From positions 1-11,884 of the forward strand of contig CAZGXU010000056.1 in NCBI GenBank assembly GCA_964530075.1: a DNA stretch of 11,884 nucleotides, given 5' to 3'. Position 1 is the first letter of the stretch. Each line of letters begins with the position of its first letter. Both the position numbers and the translations under genes were made by a program. The notes under the pieces were generated by a model, which was given only the letters and a program-made list of their open reading frames with translations, ran no database searches and was not told the origin of the DNA. The DNA is from JANQEA01 sp964530075 (GTDB taxonomy: Bacteria; Bipolaricaulota; Bipolaricaulia; UBA7950; UBA9294). Below are positions 1-8,200 of this stretch, piece after piece.

Positions 1-34
1 GACGCCTACGGGGGTTCGAATCCCTCCCCCTCCA
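1..34 (+). tRNA. tRNA-Tyr, 3' part only (cut by window start)
   Basis: Only the end of the variable arm, the T arm and the 3' acceptor strand are present. The T stem is 10-14 paired with 22-26 around the loop TTCGAAT (15-21). The acceptor strand CCCCTCC (27-33) is followed by discriminator A at 34. The implied 5' strand GGAGGGG, the A discriminator and a long variable arm ending in GACGCCTAC fit tRNA-Tyr, and Tyr-(Gly)-Thr-tuf is a familiar gene order. The anticodon lies outside the window, so identity is inferred; a class II tRNA-Leu is the main alternative but usually has a different acceptor. CCA is not encoded, since CTT follows the discriminator. Confidence 0.8.
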
Positions 35-63
35 CTTGGCAAACCTTGGGGGTTGCGGTTAAA

Positions 64-81
64 CTCCGTGCAATCACGGGG
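64..81 (+). other. inter-tRNA hairpin
   Basis: Bases 64-70 pair with 75-81 around the loop CAAT (71-74), giving a 7-bp stem with one G-T wobble. No T-run follows, so it is not an intrinsic terminator. Its place between two tRNAs suggests a structure in the shared precursor transcript, possibly relevant to processing. Its function is inference. Confidence 0.4.
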
Positions 82-91
82 CGATCGGAAC

Positions 92-164
92 GCCCGTGTA
101 GCTCAGTAGGTAGAGCACCCCCTTGGTAAGGGGGAGGTCGTCGGTTCGACTCCGATCGCGGGCT
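92..164 (+). tRNA. tRNA-Thr (anticodon GGT)
   Basis: A complete cloverleaf can be folded by eye. The acceptor GCCCGTG (92-98) pairs with CGCGGGC (157-163) with one wobble. The D stem is GCTC/GAGC (101-104/113-116). The anticodon stem CCCCC/GGGGG (118-122/130-134) surrounds the loop TTGGTAA with anticodon GGT at 125-127, which reads ACC and ACU threonine codons. The T stem is 140-144/152-156 with loop TTCGACT. The discriminator is T (164) and CCA is not encoded. It lies just upstream of tuf, as thrT precedes tufB in E. coli, and is probably co-transcribed with it. Confidence 0.97.
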
Positions 165-233
165 GAAGGCTCGCGTGGGAAGTTATCCATTGAGTGAGTA
201 CGTCGGAAAGATCGAGACTGCACAGGATGTCTC

Positions 234-240
234 AAGGAGG
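234..240 (+). promoter_or_regulatory. strong ribosome binding site of tuf
   Basis: AAGGAGG stands 8 nt before the ATG at 249, a near-consensus Shine-Dalgarno that fits a very highly expressed gene and fixes the start. The rest of the 84-nt leader (165-248) shows no convincing -35/-10 pair, so tuf is probably transcribed from upstream of the tRNA genes. Confidence 0.85.
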
Positions 241-248
241 TTTAGGCG

Positions 249-1448
<1,200 letters not shown>

Positions 1449-1460
1449 GAGAGGGCGCGC

Positions 1461-1625
1461 ATGGCCAAGAAGGGGGAAGCGGTCATCCACGTGACCCTCG
1501 CGTGCAGCGAGTGCGGACGCCGCAACTATCACACGCAGCGGAACAAGAACAACACCCGCGGCAAGCTTGAACTGAACAAGTACTGCAAGTGGGATCGGAA
1601 GCACACGCTCCACAAGGAGGTCTAG
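1461..1625 (+). CDS. rpmG: 50S ribosomal protein L33
   Basis: This small protein of the large ribosomal subunit sits near the E site. The frame gives 54 residues beginning MAKKGEAVIHVTLACSECG and ending RKHTLHKEV, typical of L33. Features include the CxxC pair C15/C18, the NKNNTRGKLELNKY core and the RKHTLHKE tail. The second metal-binding pair is incomplete: C42 is followed by K-W-D45 where zinc-binding L33 proteins have a second Cys. The frame is sound around that codon (GAT, 1593-1595). The gene starts 12 nt after the tuf stop with a modest GAGAGG ribosome site, and the tuf-rpmG-tRNA-Trp-secE order is widely conserved. Confidence 0.96.
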   Translation: MAKKGEAVIHVTLACSECGRRNYHTQRNKNNTRGKLELNKYCKWDRKHTLHKEV

Positions 1626-1648
1626 CCGGATCGAAAGCTAGACGTCAC

Positions 1649-1721
1649 AGGCCCTTAGCTCAACTGGCAGAGCGTCCGACTCCAAATCGGAAGGCTGGGG
1701 GTTCGAGTCCTCCAGGGCCTG
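1649..1721 (+). tRNA. tRNA-Trp (anticodon CCA)
   Basis: This is a perfect cloverleaf. The acceptor AGGCCCT (1649-1655) pairs with AGGGCCT (1714-1720) and the discriminator is G1721. The D stem is GCTC/GAGC. The anticodon stem TCCGA/TCGGA encloses the loop CTCCAAA with anticodon CCA at 1682-1684. The T stem is 1697-1701/1709-1713 with loop TTCGAGT. CCA is not encoded at the 3' end. A tRNA-Trp between rpmG and secE is the standard bacterial arrangement, which supports the locus being native. Confidence 0.98.
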
Positions 1722-1752
1722 CAACAAGGCGCTGGAGCTAAGGAGAGCACCG

Positions 1753-1938
1753 ATGATCGAGCGGATCGTGGATTACTTCAAGGGCGTCCGCGCCGAGGTC
1801 GCCCGCGTGAGCTGGCCGACGCGGAACGAAATCATCTCGTTGACCGCGTTGATCATGCTGCTGGTCGTCCTTCTCACGGTCTACATCTGGTGCGTTGACG
1901 GGATCATCGGAACCCTCCTGAGGTTCTTCGTCGGATAG
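1753..1938 (+). CDS. secE: preprotein translocase subunit SecE
   Basis: SecE is the small essential clamp subunit of the SecYEG channel in the inner membrane. It has 61 residues, the short single-span form found outside the enterobacteria. An amphipathic N-terminal part (about 1-26) carries the family signature VARVSWPTRNE (16-26). One membrane segment runs from about 28 to 48, rich in Leu, Val and Ile, followed by a short tail. The start is supported by AAGGAG at 1740-1745, 7 nt ahead of the ATG. It lies directly downstream of tRNA-Trp and 14 nt before nusG. Confidence 0.96.
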   Translation: MIERIVDYFKGVRAEVARVSWPTRNEIISLTALIMLLVVLLTVYIWCVDGIIGTLLRFFVG

Positions 1939-1952
1939 AGGACCGGCCATCC

Positions 1953-3071
1953 ATGCGATTGAAGAAGTGGTACGCCATTCAGACCTACGCTGGTTCCGAG
2001 TTGAAAGTCAAAGAGGACCTCAACGACCGGATCCAGAAGCGCGCGTGGGAGAAGGCCGTCGAGTCGTTCACCGTCGATGGCGAGAGGACGTTCTTCCTCG
2101 TCCCGGTCGAAGAGGTGATCACGTCGCGGAGTCGGCGCGGGGCAGGGACGGAGTACCGAATCCCTTACGACTACGACCTCGTGGCAAGGCCGAACGAACG
2201 GGTTCAGCGCGGGGAAGTCATCGCGCGGAAGCCCCCCCGGCACATGGAGGAGGACGCGAAGGTCGTCGAGGTCGAGCCGATGCAGCGGGTGATCGTCGAG
2301 ATGACCAACCGGAACGAGGAGGTCTACCTGATCCCCGCGGACAAGCGGATCCGCCGCGACATCCGTATCGGCGAGAAGATCCGAAACGGCGTCCCGCTCA
2401 CGTCGGACAGCGATGAGCAGTACGTCGTCGTCAACCGAGGGTCGATCGTCGCCCGCGATAAGGTCCGTCGCGTGACGTTCCGATACGAGGACGGCAAGGA
2501 GAAGAGCCGGATCATCCCAGAGAAGTACCTGGTGAAGGTGCGCAAGGGGATCAACCTGTCGGCCGGCGATCGGGTCGAATCGGCGGATCAGATCGCCAGC
2601 CGCGCCTCGGGGCTCCTCAAGGTCAAGGAGTACAAGGACAAGCGGATCGTGACGATTCAGAGGATCGAGAAGCGCCGCCTCTTCCCCGGCTACGTGTTCG
2701 GCCGGATGGGACTCGAGGAGGAGGAAATGATGGAGCTGATCGACGGGATCAAGGGCGCGGTCCGCTACGTCGGGTCGAGATACAAGCCGATGCCGATCGA
2801 GGGGCCGGAGATGAAGCTGATCAAGCGGAAGGCGGGCCTTCTCGCGGTGCCCGTCGCCGCCGCGGCGTCGTCGGAGGCCGCGTCGGAGCCGAGGATCGAG
2901 ATCGACTTCACCGTCGGGGAGGTCGTCGAGATCGTCGAGGGGCCGTTCGCCGACTTCACCGGGTCGGTCAAGGAGATCGACAAGGACGCCGAGGAAGTGA
3001 CCGTGATGGTAAAGATCTTCGGGCGCGAAACCCCGGTGCGGCTGGGCTTCGAGGGCATCGAGAAGCTGTAG
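1953..3071 (+). CDS. nusG: transcription elongation/termination factor NusG with large Thermotoga-like insertion
   Basis: NusG binds the RNA polymerase clamp, suppresses pausing and couples transcription to Rho or the ribosome. Typical bacterial NusG has about 180 residues; this one has 372. The N-terminal (NGN) domain is split. Part one is residues 4-56, from KKWYAIQTYAGSE to FFLVPVEEV. Part two is 240-295, from KRRLFPGYVFGRM to about KRKAG. Between them lies an insertion (about 58-238) made of three similar modules. After an Ala-rich linker (299-311) comes a normal KOW domain (319-372), including EGPFADFTGSVKEID and IFGRETPV. The layout matches the domain II insertion known in Thermotoga maritima NusG. 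The start ATG has only a weak AGAGGA site, but the first residues align with the family. It sits in the conserved secE-nusG-rplK order. Confidence 0.96.
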   Translation: MRLKKWYAIQTYAGSELKVKEDLNDRIQKRAWEKAVESFTVDGERTFFLVPVEEVITSRSRRGAGTEYRIPYDYDLVARPNERVQRGEVIARKPPRHMEEDAKVVEVEPMQRVIVEMTNRNEEVYLIPADKRIRRDIRIGEKIRNGVPLTSDSDEQYVVVNRGSIVARDKVRRVTFRYEDGKEKSRIIPEKYLVKVRKGINLSAGDRVESADQIASRASGLLKVKEYKDKRIVTIQRIEKRRLFPGYVFGRMGLEEEEMMELIDGIKGAVRYVGSRYKPMPIEGPEMKLIKRKAGLLAVPVAAAASSEAASEPRIEIDFTVGEVVEIVEGPFADFTGSVKEIDKDAEEVTVMVKIFGRETPVRLGFEGIEKL

Positions 3072-3095
3072 CGATAGAAAGGGGAGGAGGCGGAC

Positions 3096-3527
3096 GTGGC
3101 GAAGAACGTCATCGCGAAGATCAACCTGCACATCCCGGCCGGCCAAGCGACGCCGGCGCCTCCGGTCGGACCCGCGCTCGGTGAGCACAAGCTCAACATC
3201 ATGGACTTCTGCAAGAAGTTCAACGACGCGACGAAGGGCGAAACGCCCGGGACGATCATCCCGGTCGTCATCTCGGTCTACATGAACGGGACGTTCGACT
3301 TCATCCTGAAGCAGCCTCCGGCGGCCGAGCTGATCAAGATGGCGGGGGGCGTTCAGTCCGGCTCGGCGGAGCCGAACCGGATGAAAGTCGCGCGGATCAC
3401 CAAGGAGCAGGTCCGTCGGATCGCCGAGCGTAAGCTGCCCGATCTGAACACGTACAAGATGGAATCGGCGATGCGGATCATCGAAGGGACGGCGCGGAAC
3501 ATGGGAGTCGAGGTGGTGGAAGGATGA
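3096..3527 (+). CDS. rplK: 50S ribosomal protein L11
   Basis: L11 binds the GTPase-associated region of 23S rRNA at the stalk base and is the partner of thiopeptide antibiotics and RelA. It has 143 residues, normal length. The N-terminal domain holds the proline-rich LHIPAGQATPAPPVGPALGEH (11-31) and NIMDFCKKFN. The rRNA-binding C-terminal domain holds GSAEPNRMKVARITKEQVRRIA and PDLNTYKMESAMRIIEGTARNMG. The start is a GTG, supported by GGAGGAGG at 3083-3090 and by the family's MAK beginning. The gene starts 24 nt after nusG and overlaps rplA by four bases (ATGA). Confidence 0.98.
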   Translation: MAKNVIAKINLHIPAGQATPAPPVGPALGEHKLNIMDFCKKFNDATKGETPGTIIPVVISVYMNGTFDFILKQPPAAELIKMAGGVQSGSAEPNRMKVARITKEQVRRIAERKLPDLNTYKMESAMRIIEGTARNMGVEVVEG

Positions 3528-4231
3528 AGAGGAGTCGACGATACCAAGGGAGCGCCACCCTCGTCCCGCCCGAAACCTCGTTCGGCATCGATGAGGCGAT
3601 CGACAGGCTGAAGGCCGGGGCGACGGCCAAGTTCGACGAGACGGCCGAGGTGACGCTGAACCTCGGGATTCGGCCGAACCAAGTCGTCGTCCGCGGGACC
3701 TGCAACCTCCCCCACGGAACGGGGAAGGCCGTCAGGGTCATCGCGTTCGCGAAGGGGGAGAGCGTCGCCGAGGCCGAACAGGCCGGTGCCGACTTCGTCG
3801 GCGGCGAGGACCTGGCGAAGAGGATCCAGGAAGGCTGGTTCGAGTTCGACAAGGTCGTCGCGACGCCGGACATGATGCCCGTCGTCGGCAGGCTCGGCAA
3901 GGTCCTCGGGCCGCGGGGGCTGATGCCGAGCCCGAAGACAGGGACCGTGACGAAGGACATCGGTCGGGTGATCGGTGAACTGAAGCGGGGGATGGTCGAA
4001 TTCCGGACGGACCGGTACGGCGTGGTCCACACGGTCTTCGGGAAGGCGTCGTTCGAGCCGAGCGCGCTGAGGGAGAATCTGATCGCCGTGATCGAAAGCG
4101 TCGCCGAGCGGAAGCCGGAAGAGGGGCTCAAGGGGCGGTACGTCAAGAAAGTGACCATCGCCTCGACGATGGGACCGGGAATCGTCCTCGACTCCGCCGA
4201 GGTCCAGTCCGTCGTGGACGCGGTGAGCTAG
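3524..4231 (+). CDS. rplA: 50S ribosomal protein L1
   Basis: L1 forms the mobile stalk that guides deacylated tRNA out of the E site, and in other bacteria also represses its own rplK-rplA mRNA. It has 235 residues, the usual size. Diagnostic segments are NLPHGTGKAVRVIAFAKG (62-79), ATPDMMPVVGRLGKVLGPRG (113-132) and MPSPKTGTVT (134-143), where S replaces the common N of MPNPKTGTVT. The ATG overlaps the rplK stop by four bases, so translation is coupled. The ribosome site GAGGTGG lies within the last codons of rplK. I see no obvious L1 operator in the short leader of rplK. Confidence 0.98.
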   Translation: MKRSRRYQGSATLVPPETSFGIDEAIDRLKAGATAKFDETAEVTLNLGIRPNQVVVRGTCNLPHGTGKAVRVIAFAKGESVAEAEQAGADFVGGEDLAKRIQEGWFEFDKVVATPDMMPVVGRLGKVLGPRGLMPSPKTGTVTKDIGRVIGELKRGMVEFRTDRYGVVHTVFGKASFEPSALRENLIAVIESVAERKPEEGLKGRYVKKVTIASTMGPGIVLDSAEVQSVVDAVS

Positions 4232-4240
4232 GAGAACGGG

Positions 4241-4777
4241 ATGCCGACACAGGCGAAAATCGACGAAGTGTCGCGCTTGAAGGAGAAGCTCGAGAGCGCT
4301 ATCTCCTTGGTCCTGGCCGACTATCGCGGGCTGACGGCCAACGAGATGGTCGAGCTGCGCGAGAGGTTCACCAAGCAGGGGCTCGAGTACCGCGTGGTCA
4401 AGGACACGCTGGCGCGGCTCGCCGCGAGCGAAGCGGGGATGGAAGAACTCGCCGACCTGTTCGCCGGGCCGATCAGCGTCGCCTTCGGGTACGGGGATCC
4501 GTCGATCGCCTTCAAGCTGAGCGAGGAATGCCGGAAGGCCTACGCGCCCCGCTACGCGCTGAAGGGCGGGGTGTTCGAGGGGGTGCTCGTCCCCGAAAGC
4601 GAAGTGGCACGGTACGCCACGCTCCCGTCGCGCGAGGAACTCCTGGCGAAGCTGGCGATGCTCCTGTCGAGCCCGATGCGGGCGCTGGCCTTCATGCTAC
4701 AGGCCAAGATCCGCGAGCTGGCCTGCGTGATCAGCGAAGTGCGGAAACAACGCGAAGAGCAGAAAGAGGAGGAGTAG
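4241..4777 (+). CDS. rplJ: 50S ribosomal protein L10
   Basis: L10 anchors the L7/L12 dimers to the ribosome and helps bind translation factors. It has 178 residues. Recognisable parts are LVLADYRGLT (23-32), EYRVVKDTLAR (49-59, with D for the usual N), FAGPISVAFG (74-83), LKGGVFEG (107-114) and LPSREELLAKLAMLLSSP (128-145). The C-terminal helix from about 145 to 178 is longer than in E. coli L10 (165 residues overall) and close to the Thermotoga length, which would fit three L12 dimers. The gene starts only 9 nt after rplA with an AGGAG site, so there is no room for the classical L10 autoregulatory leader. It ends 3 nt before rplL. Confidence 0.97.
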   Translation: MPTQAKIDEVSRLKEKLESAISLVLADYRGLTANEMVELRERFTKQGLEYRVVKDTLARLAASEAGMEELADLFAGPISVAFGYGDPSIAFKLSEECRKAYAPRYALKGGVFEGVLVPESEVARYATLPSREELLAKLAMLLSSPMRALAFMLQAKIRELACVISEVRKQREEQKEEE

Positions 4778-4780
4778 CGA

Positions 4781-5164
4781 ATGGCCAAGGAAGACATCCT
4801 TCAGCAGATCGAGGAGATGTCGGTGAAGGATCTTGCCGAACTCGTCGAGATGATCGAGGAGCGGTTCAACGTATCGGCGGCCATGGCGGCCCCCGTGGCC
4901 GTCGCCGCCGCACCGGCGGCGGGCGGCGCGGAGGGCGACGCCGGCGGCGCGGTGGACACGCTCAAGGTCGTCATGACGAGCGCCGGCCAGAAGAAGATCC
5001 AGGTGATCAAGGAGATCAAGGAGATCACCGGCAAGGGCCTCAAGGAATGCAAGGAGCTGGCGGACAGCCTCCCGGCCACGATCAAGGAGGGCGCGAGCCC
5101 GGACGAGGCGACGAGCATCAAGGAGAAGCTGGAGGCGGCCGGAGCTGAGATCGAACTGCAGTAA
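4781..5164 (+). CDS. rplL: 50S ribosomal protein L7/L12
   Basis: This is the multicopy stalk protein that recruits and activates translational GTPases. It has 127 residues. The N-terminal dimerisation and L10-binding helices span about 1-32. A flexible Ala/Gly/Pro hinge spans 33-57. The globular C-terminal domain (58-127) contains VIKEIKEITGKGLKECK. Compared with E. coli, the conserved factor-contact Arg73 is Lys80 here, and the usual GLGLKEAK reads GKGLKECK. The ribosome site GGAGGAG (4768-4774) lies inside the end of rplJ, and the start is 3 nt after the rplJ stop. Both features suggest tight coupling. Confidence 0.97.
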   Translation: MAKEDILQQIEEMSVKDLAELVEMIEERFNVSAAMAAPVAVAAAPAAGGAEGDAGGAVDTLKVVMTSAGQKKIQVIKEIKEITGKGLKECKELADSLPATIKEGASPDEATSIKEKLEAAGAEIELQ

Positions 5165-5207
5165 CCACCGGAGCGAGAGCCTAGCCGGAGAGCATGCTGC
5201 TGCACGC

Positions 5208-5252
5208 CTGCCTTAGGGCGGCCGAGTCCGCCTTGAGGCAGAGCGTTCTTTT
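5208..5252 (+). terminator. rplL-rpoB hairpin with T-rich tail, probable attenuator
   Basis: Bases 5208-5221 pair with 5228-5241 in a 14-bp stem with two G-T wobbles, closed by the loop CCGAGT. Four bases later comes TTCTTTT (5246-5252), followed by the rpoB ribosome site. E. coli has a partial terminator and an RNase III site in the same position, letting stalk proteins be made in excess of RNA polymerase. By analogy this is an attenuator or processing site. The T tract is short and slightly displaced, so full termination is unlikely. Confidence 0.6.
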
Positions 5253-5264
5253 CAAGGGGAGATC

Positions 5265-8200
5265 ATGAGATACCGAGAACGAAGGTCCTACGGGCAGATC
5301 CAGGAGATCCTTCCCCCACCGTACTTCCTCGCCGACGTGCGTACTTCCTTCAGCGATTTCGTCGAGAATGGAATCTCACGCGCCTTCGCGGACATCACGC
5401 CAATCGAGGGTCACGGCAAGGACGGCCTGATCCTGGAGTTCATCGAGCCCTATCTCGGAGATGCGCGGAACTCCGAGTTGGAGTGCAAGGACAAGGACCT
5501 CACCTTCGCGCGCCCGCTCCGCGTGACCGCACGCCTCCTTCAGGAAGGGAAGCTCCTGCAGGACACGGAACTGTACATCGGCGACTTCCCGATGATGACG
5601 AGTCGCGGCACGTTCATCATCAACGGTTCCGAGAACGCTCTGGTGAACGAGCTGACCCGCGCCCCCGGAGTGTACTTCACCCAGGAGGACGTCCATCAGT
5701 ATAAGGGCCACATTCTCCCCGAGCTCGGTGCTTGGCTGGAGATCCTCCTCGACACGCGGCGGATGACCCTCCGCGCGAACCTGGACCGAAAGGGGAAGGT
5801 CAGCGTCGCCACGCTTCTGAAGGCGCTCGGGTTCGACGAGGATCGGATCCGACGGTACTTCTCGTTCGAGGTCTCTCCGGTGACGGCGGAGAGGCTCCAG
5901 CCCTACGTCGGCTGCCTGTCCGTCGACGAGATCCTCCCGAAGAAGGCCGACGAACCGGTTCTGCTGGCCGGTCAGACGTTGCAGGAGGAGCATCTCCTCC
6001 CGCTCGCGACGGCGAAGCTCGAAGCCGTCCGCCTGGTGAACCGACACGTCCAGAAGGCCCTGGAGGAAGACCAAACGACGACGCAGGAGGAGGCGCTCCG
6101 CGCCGTCTACCGACGTCTCCGACCGTCCGATCGATCTTCTCCGGCCCAGATGGGAGAGTACCTCGAGAATCTCTACTTCCACCCGACAAGCTACCAGCTC
6201 TCCGAGGTCGGCCGATTCAAGGTGAACCGGAAGCTGGGGATGGCGTTGAAGCAGCCGGTCCTCTACCTCGCCGACATCGTGCGAACGATCCGCCTGCTGC
6301 TCGAGGTGCCGGAGAACGAGGCGCTCCTCGACGAGAAGGATCATCTGGCGAACAAGCGCGTTCGCCTGCCGGGCGAGCTCGCAGAGAACGCCCTGCGGAC
6401 CGGCCTGGTCCGGATGGCTCGAATCGCGCGGGACAAGCTATCGAAGTACGCGCTCGACGAGAAGGACACGATCCGGCGCCTCATCTCGACCCGCACGGTC
6501 CAGGGAGCGATCAACCAGCTCTTCTACACCGGTCGGTTCTCGCAGTTTCTCGAGCAGACGAACCCCCTCACCGAGCTGACGCACAAGCGCCGACTGAACG
6601 CGCTCGGCGGCGGGCTGACCAAGCGGCGCGCGAAGATCGAGGTCCGAGACGTCCACTCGTCTCACTACGCGCGGATCTGCCCGATCGAGACGCCGGAGGG
6701 GCAGAACATCGGACTGATCACGTCGCTCGCCTGTTACGCGAGCGTCAACGACTACGGGTTCCTCATCGCGCCGTATCGCAAGGTCGTCAAAGGGAGGGTG
6801 ACCGATGAGATCGTCTACCTAATGGCCGACGACGAGGAGAAGCACATGATCGCCCCGGCCACGGCGCCGATCGGCAAGAACGGCCGGTTGCTCGGCGAAC
6901 GGGTCGAGGTCCGGACCGGCCGGGAGGAGGTCCGACTGGTGCCGCCGAAGGAGGTCGACTTCATCGGGGTCTCTCCCAAGGCGCTCGTCGGCGTCTCCTC
7001 GGCGCTGATCCCGTTCCTCGAGCACGACGACTCCAACCGCGCCCTGATGGGTGCGAACATGCAGCGCCAGTCCGTCCCGCTGTTGCGCCCCGAGGCCCCT
7101 TTCGTCGGGACCGGGCTGGAGCGACAGGCCGCGATGGATTCCGGGATGCTCGTCGTCGCGGAGGAGGACGGCGTCGTCGAGGAGGTCGACGCGCGCCAGA
7201 TCGTCGTGAAGAAGGGAAGGAAGAAGACGGTCCACCCGCTCGTCAACTTCGACCGCTCCAACCAGGACACCATCCTTCATCAGCGCCCGACGGTCGAAGA
7301 AGGGGGCGAGGTGAAGGCGGGGGATCTCCTCGCCGACGGTCCGTCGAGCGAGCTCGGCGAGTTGGCCCTCGGGCGGAACCTGCTGGTCGCGATCATGCCG
7401 TACGAGGGGTACAACTACGAGGACGCGATCGTGATCAGCGACCGGCTCGTGCGCGAGAACCTGCTCGACTCGATCCACATCGAGGAGTTCGAGGTCAAAG
7501 CCGAGGAGACGAAGCTCGGGCCGGAAGAGATCACGGCCGACATTCCGAACATCTCCAAGGAGGACCTGAAGAACCTCGACGAGGACGGGATCGTCCGCGA
7601 GGGGACGGTCGTCCGCACCGGCGACATCCTCGTCGGCAAGATCACCCCGCGCGGCGAATCGGAGCCGACGCCGGAGGAGAAGATCTTCCGGTCGATCTTC
7701 GGCGAGCGTGCGCGGAACGTGCGAAACACGTCTCTGCGGATGCGCCCGGTCGCCGGGACGGCGAAGGTGATCAAGGTCAAGAAGTTCTCCCGCGATCAGG
7801 GGGACGAGCTCGACGCCGGCGTCAACGAGCTGGTGAAGGTCTTCGTCGCGCAGCGAAAGACGATCGCCATCGGCGACAAGCTCGCGGGCCGACACGGCAA
7901 CAAGGGGGTCATCTCGACGATCCGGCCGATGGCGGAGATGCCCTTCCTTCCGGACGGAACGCCGGTCGACATCGTGCTCAACCCGATGGGGGTTCCGTCC
8001 CGCATGAACCTCGGGCAGATCTTCGAGGCGAACCTCGGCTGGCTGGCCCACCTGAGGGACGAGCTGGTCGCCACGCCGATTTTCGACGGCGCCAAGGAGG
8101 CGGAGATTCTCGGCGAGCTGCGTGAAGAGCGAGAGAGGGCGGGACTCGCCGAGGGAGACGATCACGACGGGAAGGTCGTGCTGCGAGACGGCCGGACGGG

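Noticed and set aside
35..91. A possible degenerate tRNA-Gly between tRNA-Tyr and tRNA-Thr, as in other tuf operons
   Set aside because: The gap is only 57 nt and contains no T-arm or anticodon arm; the tRNA-Gly is simply absent here.
182..220. TTGAGT at 190-195 as a -35 element of a tuf promoter
   Set aside because: No -10-like sequence occurs at 16-19 nt downstream.
1614..1621. Near-perfect Shine-Dalgarno AAGGAGGT at the end of rpmG
   Set aside because: No start codon at a usable distance follows; these are the codons for the last K-E-V of L33, and a tRNA gene comes next.
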